NCBI GenBank assembly: GCA_020080175.1
Contig: JAGHQL010000131.1
Coordinates: 1 to 64,000 of the forward strand
From: Glutinoglossum americanum
Taxonomy: Eukaryota; Ascomycota; Geoglossomycetes; Geoglossales; Geoglossaceae
Reading direction: 5' to 3'
DNA: 64,000 nucleotides
Below are positions 10,768 through 22,051 of the stretch, one piece after another. How positions within the stretch are numbered: the stretch's first letter is position 1; every line of letters begins with the position of its first letter. Under the pieces are notes generated by a model. It saw only the letters and a program-made list of their open reading frames with translations. It searched no databases and was not told the origin of the DNA. The position numbers and the translations under genes were made by a program.

Positions 10768-12789
10768 ATGAGCAGATCCCGTCATTCAGTCCGAGCATCT
10801 CGCGACCATGCCTCAGAATCTTCCTCATCCAGTTCGCCAGAGCGAGCCGCCGACGATGACACAGATTTCTTCACCGTACAAGCAAACGATTCTCAATCTT
10901 CTATAGGCGTTTCCACCTTTCGCGATATGACTGTCTCGCCGTCTATGGAACGGGATGTCTGCTTATCGCCTATCTGCATGCTCCCAGCTGAGCTTCTCAT
11001 CGCTATATTCGCCAAATTGGGCTCTACCGCTGATCTGAGAAATTGCATGCTGGTCTCAAAGACATGGGCAATGAATAGCGTGGACCTACTATGGCATCGA
11101 CCGTTATGCAATAACTGGAAGCATCTGCTCAATGTTGTCCATTCTGTGCGGAAAACGGATGGATATTTCGCATATCACGAGCTAGTAAAGAGACTCAATC
11201 TATCCAGCCTAGCGGACCAGGTCAGCGATGGAACGGTACACCCACTTTCGGGGTGCAAACGAGTGGAGAGGTTGACATTGACGAACTGCACGAAGTTGTC
11301 TGACTCGGGGGTAACGGACTTGCTGGATGGCAATAAAAGCCTCTTGGCTCTGGATATCTCAGGACTGGAGCTGATAACCGACCACACATTGAATACTGTC
11401 GCAGCCAATTGCAAGAGACTCCAGGGTCTGAATATTACCGGCTGTAGGCAGATAACAGACAACTCCTTGATTGCTATATCTAAGAATTGCCGACATATCA
11501 AGAGGGTAAGTGGATATGTTGTAATTCCCCCACTTGGCTAAGCGTACATGCTAACAATTGGCAGCTAAAATTCAATGACTGCTCTCAATTAACCAATGAC
11601 TCTATCGTGTCGCTAGCGCGGAACTGTCCACAAATACTGGAAATAGACCTTCACAAGTGCAGTCTAATAACTGACATCTCCGTGGCATCTCTGATTGCGA
11701 ATGGTTCACACCTTCGCGAGCTCAGACTAGCTCATTGTGAGTTGATCACAGATGAGGCCTTCCTTGTCTTACCAAATGACCGGACGTTCGATTCCCTCCG
11801 CATCCTTGACTTAACCGCCTGCGATCAACTTACCGATAACGCCGTACAAAAGATTATCAACTCCGCCCCGCGCCTGCGTAATCTCGTGTTGGCGAAATGC
11901 CGACGTATCACGGATCGTGCAGTCTCAGCCATTACAAAACTTGGCAAGAACTTGCATTATGTGCATCTTGGTCACTGCGCCGCGATCACAGACAAAGCTG
12001 TTATTCAACTTGTGAAAGCCTGCAACCGCATCCGTTACATCGATCTAGCTTGCTGCCACCGTCTTACCGATGCTTCCATTCAGCAATTGGCAACACTACC
12101 AAAACTGAGACGGATAGGCTTAGTAAAGTGTCAGGCTATTACCGATAGAAGCATCATGGCTCTAGCCACAGCCAAACAGGGACACAGCTTATCGATATCT
12201 GGTGGATTAATAGGAACAAGCAGCCTGGAGAGGGTCCATTTGAGTTACTGCGTACATTTAACGCTACAGGTTAGTTAATATAAGCTCGCCCGCCAGGTGT
12301 ATGAAACAAGGTGATAGCTAATTGCCTACTTCAGGGCATTCATGTTTTGCTTAACCATTGCCCTAGCCTGACTCACCTCAGTCTGACAGGTGTCCAGGCC
12401 TTCCTTAGGGAAGATTTAACAACCTTCTGTCGGGAAGCGCCTGCCGGTAAGCCGTTTCCTTCCAATAGGCTAACTCTCCTCGCATACGGCTAACAGCATT
12501 GTTTCGACTGTTAGAGTTCACGGAACACCAACGTGATGTTTTTTGTGTTTTCTCTGGGCCGGGCGTTAACCGGCTCCGCAACTACCTAAACCAAGAAACG
12601 ATGCGATTTTTCACCGCTGATACCTTCATCCGTGAAGAGGGCGAAGGGGATATCCCTGAGGACGAACAGGAAGTAGCAGGACTACTAGGTGCAGCAGCTC
12701 TCGGTGAAGGTGGTGCGGAAGGCGATGGTGAGGACGTTGATGAGGACTTTTTAGATGGCAGTGACAACGGTGTTGAAGAGCAGAGTTGA
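10768..12789 (+). CDS. grrA: F-box/leucine-rich-repeat protein, GrrA/Grr1 homologue
   Basis: Four exons encode 609 residues: 10768-11505, 11565-12269, 12335-12446, 12515-12789. The N-terminus is Ser-rich; the F-box covers about residues 70-115 (LPAELLIAIFAKLGS...LVSKTWAMNSVDLLWHRP). About a dozen AMN1-type cysteine-containing leucine-rich repeats follow, recognised by recurring blocks such as LTNCTKLSDSGV, ITGCRQITDNSL, LAKCRRITDRAV and LAHCELITDEAF. The C-terminus is strongly acidic (Gly/Glu/Asp). In the SCF ubiquitin ligase the F-box binds Skp1 and the repeats bind phosphorylated substrates; yeast Grr1 targets G1 cyclins and nutrient regulators, and Aspergillus GrrA is needed for ascospore maturation. 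Order, repeat spacing and length fit the Grr1/GrrA family. Confidence 0.93.
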
Positions 12790-14635
12790 AGGCGAAGATC
12801 CTGAAGTATCTCGGCCTGATCCTACGACATTCCAGAAACCCATGCGTTCCACCCCTTTGCATTTTATCACCTATTCGCATATTTTCACCTTGCACTATTA
12901 AACATACCCGCTTATAGGAACTCTCAAATGTTCCTGGTTTTTTTTTTTCATTTTTCTTATTCTTAATCTCGAGAGCATCTAGAGAATGAATACCATGGCG
13001 ATGGGGCCTATTCAGACGGATGACGAATGGATGGAATTTAATGAAAAAGTGTACTACTCTACCAACACCTATAAAAGTCTGATTTGCACGCTAGGAGATG
13101 TATCTCGCACGGTTTTCATTGGCTGACCTAATATGGTGAGTTATTAAAAAGATTATTGGATAGAGATCAGAAAGGTCCTTTCTATTCATGCTGTCCATGC
13201 TATTACCGCCTTCCTCACCCTCCTCCCACACGCGAGCGGACCGCTCCTCCACTCTCACCCCTGCTCATATTGCTGAGACAACTGAGCAACTCATACAACA
13301 TAGAGAGAAGGGGGAAAAAAAGGCCAAACTACATATCTACAAGTAGAAAATGATATCTTTGTATAAACTTGAATCTTCTACACTAGAAGAAAGGCAAGTA
13401 GAAACCAAAAAATAATTATAAAAAATTTTTATTTACTTATTTTTATAATATTTGTATATATATATTAAATACTTTAAAAATAAGTTTTAAATTTTTTTTT
13501 TTTTTACAATTCTTAAAAGTTAAAAAATTAAAATTTTAGAATTATATATTTATGAATAATTTTACTTTAACTAAAAAAAACAATATTTAATATAAATATA
13601 TTTTATATTTTTAATTTTATTTATTATTTTTTTTAGTTTAATAAAATTTTATATATTTTTAGATAATTTTAGAAAGTTAAAATAAAATTTAAATTATAAA
13701 AGTATTTAAATTTTTTTATTATTTTAAAACAAATAAAAGTTTTAAGATAATATGTTTTAATAATATATATTAAAATATAAGAACTTTAGTGATAATATAA
13801 TATTATATTTTATAATAATCATGTAATTAATTTGTATTTAAGATAAAACTCCAATATACAGATACTGTAGATTGACTTGATAGAAGTAGCTAAATGTCAG
13901 CTTGCTTGCTATTTAAAGCGGCGCCAGCTGGGAGAGGCGCTCGCGAGCAAAAAGCCAGTTTGCCGTCGTACTATGTCGCCAAGAATCGTTACTATGGGCC
14001 TCTAAAAAGTGCATGGAACACGGCAAACCTACCCCTCATCCTTCAATAAGGCTTCTAGTCAGGCACGCTCTTCTCTTGCTATTGAGCCCATCCCTAACTC
14101 GATCGTTCCGGTGGTGCAGAATTGACTTTGCTCCGTCCGCACGGTTCAAGATATTCCTTCGACAGGCTATTATCTCACCTGCCCTCTTTGAAATTTGCCA
14201 TCTGCGCAACCCGAAACGCGAGTAATCCGATGTTGGCGTATGTCGGCTGATTATTGGCTCTCCTTGCTCCTCGACAAAGCAAGTAATAAATCTTTTTTTT
14301 TCCGTCTTCTTACCCCGACAGCCTTGAGCGAGCCCTCCCCACGACAATCCCGGTTTACGACCCGACCTTTGCCACTTTGTTGTTCATTGCAAGTCTCCTC
14401 ATATCCGCATCCGCGCCTGTGATCGTACTAGTTTATTTGCTCGCTTTCGGAGTGCACGGGGACACCGATCTGGTCTTTTTTTTTTTTCCCTCACCAATTT
14501 TCGATCCTCGTTTGCTAGGCTCGGCTCGCTTTAATACTACCTCACGGAGAGTTCCAATTTCTCACCGTTCGCGCACTCGGCCCTCGAAGTGGACAGCTTC
14601 ACGCCCTGAAACCTTGGGGGCCGTTCAACTCCAGT
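12790..14635. other. Intergenic region with an AT-rich island
   Basis: These 1.85 kb run from the grrA 3' end to the C2H2 gene start. The first 550 bases are ordinary; 13370-13860 is extremely AT-rich; 13880-14635 returns to normal composition and is probably promoter and 5' leader of the zinc-finger gene, including a T9-T10 run near 14476. Short open frames in the last part have no recognisable domain. Confidence 0.5.
13370..13860. other. Extremely AT-rich island
   Basis: About 490 bases are almost entirely A and T, with long A and T runs and TATA-like strings, and sharp composition changes at both ends. There is no open frame and I could not see terminal repeats or target-site duplications. 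Candidates are a relic degraded by repeat-induced point mutation, an insertion of mitochondrial intergenic DNA, or an AT-rich spacer. Confidence 0.75.
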
Positions 14636-16324
14636 ATGGCGTCTTCAAAGGTGGTTACCTCTACCCTCTATTATTCATTGGGATAAAATGTGGCCTAATG
14701 CAGCTGTAAAGCAGGATCTACACTCTTCGCGCTCAACGAGCCAGCACCGTTTGTCTATGTCTGTCTCGACAGCTTCGGCACCCTTGCCTCTACGCCAGTC
14801 ACACTCGCGGCATCATTCACATTCTGTCTCATTAGGTTCGCTGAATACTACGCATCGCATCACGCGGAGGAAAAGCATGTCGTCCACCTCCGCAAGTAAT
14901 ATGGCTGCCGTAGCGGCTGCCGTCAAAGAAGCCGGAGATGCGCCTTTTGCTGTGCCCATGCCACCGAAAAGGGCAATGGCTGGAAGAGGCAACGCCAGCG
15001 GCTTCAAACCCCTGGATCAACCATCTCCTGGTGGAGGACCAGAGGGGTACCCGTCACCGCCCAGTAGCCTGCCGAACAATTCGAACAGCTATTCCTTCCC
15101 CCAAAAAGGCGACTTTTCAACGACCCATGGCAGCGCGATTGTCGATGGAGCTGCAAGCTCGGACGCCAGTCTGCTAGCAAATAAGTCGCGCATGAGACGT
15201 GCAAGTGAAGGAGCTCACATCATTAAAGCCGAAAGCAAGAGAGCAAACGGAAGCGAACTAAGATGTGAAAAATGTGGGAAGGGGTATAAACATAGCAGTT
15301 GTCTGACGAAGCATTTGTTTGTACCCCCTGCCTTTCAAATCCCGCACACTTTCACATCGAAGCATTTGCACCCTTCTATTCGAGCTAGTCGAAACCCTAA
15401 GACAGCGAGATTAGCAACTGCTACTAATTTGCTGCTATGGTTTCCCGTTCTACTGTCAATGTACATGTGGTTAACATAATTGAATTTAATAGGTGGGAAC
15501 ATACTCCTGAGTGGTCATACACATCGAAGCTACTTATTTCCAAACACCAACAAGTACAGCTGCTCGAGGCAGCATCCGTTCTAGTGTCTATGAACCAGGA
15601 CGACCCAACCCCCCCTGGCTCTGCCAAAGATATCAGCAGTGACCACTCATCCACATCGCCGGCTGCCTCAGGATCTTCTGGCCTACACGATGGACTCAGC
15701 TCAACGGATACTACCCCTCCACCCCAACCGGAGGGCTTGGCCTCTCCGCCGCTTCCTACCAGGAGCTCTCGAAACGGTCGGCCAAAAAGATACAGCAGTA
15801 ATAGTAGCACATTCTCCCGATCTTATCAATCAGCGCCACCGAACCCTTTATTCGCTGGTAGTGCTCCCACCGGATCAACCGGCTTTTCCCTATTCCACTC
15901 CCCAATTGGGACAACTGAACACAGACCGGGGACTGCGAGTAGCGTCTTCTCCGGTAGCGGAATGGATGAAGAAGATGAGGGCTTGGCTGCCGCGGTGGAG
16001 TTGCTCAGCTGCAGTTTTGGAACTCCCGCAAGCGGGCCAGTCTTGCTCCCCCTTGATGTTCCGCCTGTGCCGCCGCTTCCAGCCCGCTTCATGAGCTCGA
16101 ACTTCCAAAGTTTGTCCGGGAGTACTCCTACCCCGACAAACCTCCAGCCGGAAGCCGAAATGGTCCATGATTATATACACCAAAGTAGGGAAATGGATGG
16201 AGACATAGCCATGGAACAGAGCGAAGAAAGCGCGGTCGACGATGACGACTTTGACCAGCGTTCGACTTCTAAGAGTCGAAGTGAAGATGATGATGATGGT
16301 GTCTTCGGGAGAATGGAAGAATAG
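14636..16324 (+). CDS. Single C2H2 zinc-finger protein, putative transcription factor
   Basis: Preferred model: exons 14636-14650, 14715-15316, 15493-16324, giving 482 residues. The first intron (gtggtt...aagcag) is uncertain; an ATG at 14688 would give an unspliced alternative N-terminus. One classical finger is split by the 176-nt second intron: C189-x2-C192-x12-H205-x3-H209 (CEKCGKGYKHSSCLTKH, then LWEH). After it comes the conserved block TPEWSYTSKLLISKHQQVQL and LLEAASVLVSMN. The rest is Ser/Pro/Thr-rich with an acidic C-terminus containing DDDDFD. Proteins with this finger plus the LLISKHQQVQLLEAA block are conserved in Pezizomycotina and annotated only as C2H2 proteins. A nuclear role is inferred; a single finger alone may not bind DNA specifically. 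Confidence 0.82.
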
Positions 16325-17233
16325 CAACGGCCTTTATGTCACAACTACGCGCGGTACAATCTGGTTTCAGTCAACTGTCTTGAGTTCGCAGCTATGCTTT
16401 TGCAATCTAGCACTGGCATGCGCTCAAGGTTGCATTCCAGATATTGAACCTTGATGCGCTAGTCATGTCAGCAGTGAGTTGAGAACAGGGCCTATGGATC
16501 TGGAAATCTCAGAAAAAAATAGCTAAGGGCTCAAGTGGCTTAACCCGACTTTCATCCGAGCCCGTTGTTCTTTCCGGGATGGAAGACATCTGATTTCCTT
16601 TGCTGCCTTATCATCATGACGGTTGGGTGGTGTACAATTGTATATTCGAGGGCGTTATGTGTCTCCGCAGACAATCCACCGCACCAAAATAGATTCCGAG
16701 CCTGTCTTGGATTCACTGGTTAAAGCAAGGATCGTTCTCGGGCGTCGAGCGAGCGCTCTATTTCATTAATGACAGGATGGAGTGGCCTTTTCATTATCTT
16801 GAAGAAGCCTGGTACGAATGGAAATCAGTCACAGATGCAAACCGGGAGAAATGGAGCAAAGTACTGCTGTGTGATCTTCGATAATGTGAAGCTACAGTCC
16901 AAGAGAGTAGATCTTCATAGTTAAGTAGATCAGTCGTGCCAAGACGACCCCCAAGCCTAGGCTTTCGGCCTCTTATCAAATTCCAAGATGCTCAAATTGT
17001 AACCTGAGCTATCGCGCTAGTAGCCTTTTGGGCATAATCAGAGGAGTCTCGGCAGAAAACCCCTGACAGTAAAGCTAGCATGTCTTACTATGGGAGAAAA
17101 AAACTTTATATACAATTCATTGCCTCCCCCCACCGTTTTTGAAAAATGCCTGTACATTTAGGGTAACCTCATTCCCCATGCCCAAAGCCAAGTTGTAGCG
17201 CCTTCAAAACACGACTCATTTGGTTAAAAGGAA
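16325..17233. other. Convergent intergenic region, C2H2 gene / Ku80
   Basis: These 909 bases separate two 3' ends. Open frames here are under 80 codons with no motifs. No transcription unit can be supported. Confidence 0.5.
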
Positions 17234-19921
17234 CTACAACGTTATCAGCTCTATAGGCAAGAACACACCCCTTTTAAAGAGACTTACCTGCTTAGCTTCC
17301 TCGTCGGTAACTTTCGACAAGGTTGACTGTTTATTTGTAATCAACCCGAGATGGTTTCTACGAATCTCCCACCACATTTCCCTTCGATCGCCACCTAGCT
17401 CTCCGGCCAGAAGCTTTTGTTTCAGGTCCTTTAAGAAATCGTTATAAATTGTGGGCTCCTCCAGTGATATTAGTTCCTCTCTTGTGACTCGTAGACCCTC
17501 AGTAGCTCTGCCATAACCGCTGTCTGCTAGACTATGTTTGATCTGAGATATAATAATTTGCGACATCTGTCTTGATGCGTCTTGGATCGCACCAGGGTCT
17601 TCGGTGGTGGCCAACATTTGCTTGAATTCCGGAATGGCATTCTCGGTGGATATTTTCGTACGCTTTTGGCGACCAAGGAGCTCCTCTACATTGAGACCTG
17701 AGAGAGGTTTCGGCTGGTCATGATCTCTCTTTCTTCCCTTTTGCTTAGGGGGCACTATAGGTTGTCAGAGGAGCAGCATAGAGGAAAATAACCAGGAAAG
17801 ATTAACCTTTCTTTACATCCGCAGCTGCAATCAGGCTATCCAGGTTCTTCTTGGCTAGGTTCAGCAACTCTTGTGGAGGCTGCGCAAATTTGGTTAAGAT
17901 CTCATATGGTAGGGGTATGGGCTCCGAAGGATGAACGGCTCGCCATCGTACTACTTGGTCGATACGGTGTAACAAAGGAGAATACGTTTCATCCATTTGC
18001 ATATATTCTACTGGCTCTCTAAGCAAGGTCAGCCGTCGTCAAAATACCACTATTGGAACTGAACCGCTCACCCTTCGTCATCCTTTGCAAATGTCGACAA
18101 ATCCATCTGATCGACATAATTACTCATAGCTTTCATCAACTGGTCTGTAGGAAGGTTGCGATGCTCCTTTAGAATTTTGCCAGAAACAGTAACCACCTTG
18201 TCCAATGGCGGAAATCTGTAGTTACGCATATCTTCTGTGAAGGGTAGCTGGACATCAACTAAACATTCATAATCCACGTCAAAAAATGGCGCCAAAAGCA
18301 GTAAGACTGGTGCTTTATCGTCCTTCGTCACTAGCCGCGCTACTGCGTATGAATCCAACTCAAAAAGAGCATGTACGAGGGACGATAAAGCCATGCTAGC
18401 TTTGGCATTTGCTTTCTGGGCAACTATAACGCATGAGACAGACATGTTCATGTACCGCTCATACTGAGTAAGACAAATCAGTATTCAGATGTGCGAATTG
18501 GAAGCAGGGATCCCCGAACCGTATCTTTTTGCACGAAACCTATAATGTCTAGGCTAGCTCGCGTCTCTAGTTTTGTCACATTCTCATCTGATTCGCTGAT
18601 ATGGACGGCGGTTCGACCGTATTCGTAGCCTTTTGCCAGCTCCTCGCGAACCACATCCCGTTTTCCGCCAGCAGCATCCTCATCGTCAACTTGGTAAATA
18701 CGTGTGTTCTTTACGGCGGTTAAATCCTCCATACTAGCTGTTTTACCATCTATGAGAGGGCCGCTATCACCTGCAGCAATTGTATGGGAAGACTGCATGC
18801 TCTCCCCCTCGTTCGTTGTTTCGACTCTTGCAACGAACTGGCTTGCGCTCGGTGGTTTCGCAACCATAGTATGGGGATAACGCTCAACGTCTATCGCTAG
18901 AGCCGTTTCGTATGCCGATGTATCCCCAAGGGTAAGCTGACCTTTATAGGACGGTACTGGCCTTACTGGCTTGATTCTGGGAATACCGAGCTCGGCAACA
19001 GCTTGCTCTAGTGTCCCGAAAACACCATCACAGTCCTCTGCCAGTGTCTTGAGAGCGGATTCGTTTCCCGCCTATTTCTTTAGCATCACCGATTCCTAGT
19101 GTATGGGTGTGAAGTCCTACCTTCATCATATCTTTATCCTCCTCTTTTACGCCATACTCAGGGTCGTCAAAGTCCACTCCCCTAAGCGTTCAGCCAGCAA
19201 TCTCCCAGCGGCCTAGTGCACTTACAATATAACAAGTTCCATATCATCTTTTTTAATTTTCTTGGTAATCTCTTGGATATCATCTATATCCATCGAGCCA
19301 CGACCACTCGTGACAAGCACTATCTTCCTCTTATATTTTAGCTTTTTGCAGTAGGAGGCAATCATCTGAATAGCAATCACGATTGCAGATATAGCTGCGG
19401 AAAATATCAGCAGATAGTGGAGTGGAGTCGGTGGGGCACTTTCCCACCGTCACCACTATTAGTCCCACTAAGTTGTATCTTCCCTCGGAGATCCCTCAAG
19501 TTTGGCATCAGAATCCTGAGAAGGATTAGATATCTCCAGAAAATTGTAGAGCAAGATAATACGCACTGGCTAATAGGCTGAAGAACACTTATATGCTCAA
19601 ATGCTTCTTCCTCTCCGAGTTCGTTGTCGGTTTCTGCTGTTGTTTAGCACTGGGGTTATTCGAAAGTTGCGCCGCAGGTGCTACCGTCTGTTCGCAGGCC
19701 TATGACACCAACAAGCGCAGTTTTTCGGCCTGTAGCGACCTGGAAGAGTTAGCTGGTATCCTATAGACGCGTATTGGGTGACCTTATCTTACAGTGCTGG
19801 TGATTTTATCCCAAACATAACGCATGGCCCAATCCAAGTCTGTTTCACCCCGCCCATAGCGGGTTTCCCCCATAGACTGACCGACATCCACAATATAGAC
19901 TGTGGCTTCTTTCTCTGCCAT
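17234..19921 (-). CDS. ku80: Ku80 subunit of the Ku70/Ku80 end-joining complex
   Basis: Ten exons on the minus strand: 19921-19793, 19739-19685, 19633-19567, 19515-19448, 19394-19226, 19181-19121, 19071-18520, 18463-18072, 18018-17807, 17754-17234, about 741 residues. The N-terminal von Willebrand A domain starts [16 protein letters not shown] and includes [18 protein letters not shown] and [14 protein letters not shown] beta-barrel core follows ([35 protein letters not shown]), then the C-terminal Ku_PK_bind-type helical domain (about 610-730). Ku rings clamp broken DNA ends and start non-homologous end joining, and also act at telomeres. The intron after 18520 has an unusual gttcgg donor. 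The last residues are uncertain: a gtaagt site after EEAKQ could mark a further intron. A deletion would be expected to favour homologous recombination, as known in other fungi. Confidence 0.93.
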
Positions 19922-20124
19922 GGCAGTGTTGATAGAGTGAGTTCCGAATTCGAATGACTTGTTCAAGCTACAGGTGACGCAGGATTTCTAGTGCATCAGA
20001 CGCGAAGTCCTCACGAATTTGGCGCGTCTCACGTGATCAAGAAGCAACCCGATAATGGCCTCAAAGGCATGGATACCTCCGCAAACTTCATTAGAATCCT
20101 ATAAAACCCAACATCTCTATAAAA
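19922..20124. promoter_or_regulatory. 203-bp divergent promoter, Ku80 / TMEM205-like gene
   Basis: The two start codons face away from each other across only 203 bases, so regulation is probably shared. ACGCG occurs at 20000-20004 and its reverse complement CGCGT at 20023-20027; ACGCG is the core of the MBF cell-cycle box. A palindromic TCACGTGA E-box lies at 20029-20036. Binding is inferred from motif identity only. Confidence 0.6.
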
Positions 20125-20851
20125 ATGTCAGCTCTTTCAGCCTTTGCAACACCAGCGCCATATCATGTTTTGAGGTAGCTACCAGCCAGTGAAACCTGGA
20201 TTAAGTATGCTGTTATTGACGAAACTCCCACAGCTTCGGAACTTTGCTGGGAACACAGTTCTTTCAGGTGATTTATGGGGAAATCTTAGTTGTACAACAT
20301 CATCTAACTCCCCATTGACTAGACATTTGTCAATGGGATTATCTCTTACCGTGTTCTTCCACGTCCCCAGTTTTCATCTTTACAACAAGCGCTCTTCCCC
20401 GTGTACTTCTCAATGCAGACGGCTCTTCCTGCTATCCTAGCGCTCACATACCCTGGGGAGCAGACTGCTGCTGGACTTCGGAGCTCTGGAATATCGGGTG
20501 TTTTTGCCCCGGAGAATCGACTCTGTGTACTTCTACCGCTACTAACTGTCTTTACAACGAGCTTGGCAAACTTGACACTCGTAGGCCCCGCAACAGCAAA
20601 GATTATGCGAAAGAGGAAGCAACAAGGCAAGCTCTCCGGTTTTGTTATGATAGCGGGAACACTTCGCGCTGATGCATTAGCCAATAGAAACCCGCGATGG
20701 CAAGAAGAGCTATGACAGTCCCCCCCACTCGAAAGAGATGGTTCGGCTGAACAAGGCTTTTGGAAGAATGCATGGAGCTTCTGCTCTCGTCAATTTGGTG
20801 GGTTTCCTCGGAACGGTGTGGTACAGCGTGACACTTGCAGGGAGACTGTGA
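20125..20851 (+). CDS. TMEM205-like (DUF4149) small membrane protein
   Basis: Four exons encode 183 residues: 20125-20174, 20234-20267, 20323-20626, 20688-20851. The protein shows the DUF4149 pattern: an early block LGTQFFQTFVNGIISYRVLP, a long central hydrophobic hairpin (QTALPAILALTYPG... and LLPLLTVFTTSLANLTLVGP), the basic ATAKIMRKRKQ segment and a last membrane segment with HGASALVNLVGFLGT. About four membrane spans are expected. Human TMEM205 is linked to cisplatin resistance; the fungal role is unknown. The third intron is of GC-AG type (G|gcaagc at 20627), needed to keep the frame from KQQ to ETRDGKK. Divergent from Ku80. Confidence 0.88.
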
Positions 20852-22051
20852 TGTATTATGGTGATGATTCAAGCTCGAATCTTTTTCGAGATAGAACCAC
20901 CTAGCTAGACAGACTAGTCACCGAGATTTCTTTAGGATAGTTACCCAAATACCGTTACCCTTCTTCTATTTACTCGAATACCATAAAAACGTATATTGAG
21001 ATACCTCACGATGTCAACTCGCAAAACATCATATGGAGAGTCCCCTATAACCAATCACCACCAGAGAACCACCGTTGCATCGCAATGCATACTTTTGGGA
21101 TGAGCTCCTATAAACACGGGCACACTCCCAGGGACCGCCTCTAAATCACGGTGCATATATTCGGAAGGGGCTCCCATAACCATGGGACACGCCCCTAGAA
21201 AATAAAACGAGGATAGATAAATGGAACACACCGGAAAGGCCAAAATCGAAATCGTGGTATTCTAGTATACTTTTTGTGGCACTGGAGCAAAATAAAACGA
21301 TAAGTCCCAGTAACTATCCATCCCTTTTGTTGAGAAACCATAGCATACCCCTATACGGGCCCCCTCTCTCCTTTTGGCATAATACCTTACGCATCCGAAT
21401 TTGTTTCCGACGATCCCTAAACCATCGGCTGAGTCCACCACAGGAGGCGGGATGACACCGTTGAGGGTGGTTCAACTTTGATGCTCTGTGGGAAGTGTAA
21501 TGGACCGCTGAGCCGGGCCATTTTTTACTATGGGAGTGGTGACCCGGCGAGCAAGGGGGCTATATCTACATGCGCCTCCTGGGCGCAGCTCTTAGCGCCT
21601 GACGGTAAATCCGCCTGGCCTGGGAGCGGCGGCTATATAACTCCACCAAGTTTTGATAGTCTTAAACAACCTTATGCACCTCATTACAGCGCCCTTGTGC
21701 ACCTGCAGTAGGCGGCTGTGGAAATGGACTAGTTGAAGTATATATATTTAAAGTAAGTTCTATAGGTCTCCCTTGCCTTAGTGTTGATTACGCAGCATTA
21801 TTTGGGATATCGCATAGCTGTAGTATTGTTAAATGCGGGTTCGACATAGCGAAAAGGGGTATATAAATGGTAACCCCATGTAAATGCTGCCACGAGGCGC
21901 AAGTATCACCGTTGTAGTAAAAAAGAAAATAGCGCTTACCGATATGCACCTCAGGAGAAGCTCCTATCTTCAACAGTCAGTGTTGCATCGAAAGTTCTAA
22001 TCTAGCACATCAAGTAGGAGTGAAGAGGCGGGCACATGAGCGATATCGTAG
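20852..22051. other. Convergent intergenic region with degenerate repeats
   Basis: These 1.2 kb lie between two 3' ends. An imperfect direct duplication occupies 21085-21196, and a shorter related string (atgcacctcaggagaagctcc, in part) recurs near 21943. An open frame at 21478-21711 (77 codons) has no domain and is not called. Confidence 0.5.
21085..21196. repeat. Two imperfect 46-nt direct repeats
   Basis: Copies at 21085-21130 and 21151-21196 are about two-thirds identical, sharing TGCATA, GAGCTCC/GGGCTCC, ATAA and a GGG...CACNC...CCC tail. Separation is 66 bases. No flanking duplication was seen. Confidence 0.5.

Noticed and set aside
21478-21711. 77-codon plus-strand open frame between TMEM205-like and lipase genes
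   Set aside because: No recognisable domain or splice context; Cys/Gly content alone is not evidence.
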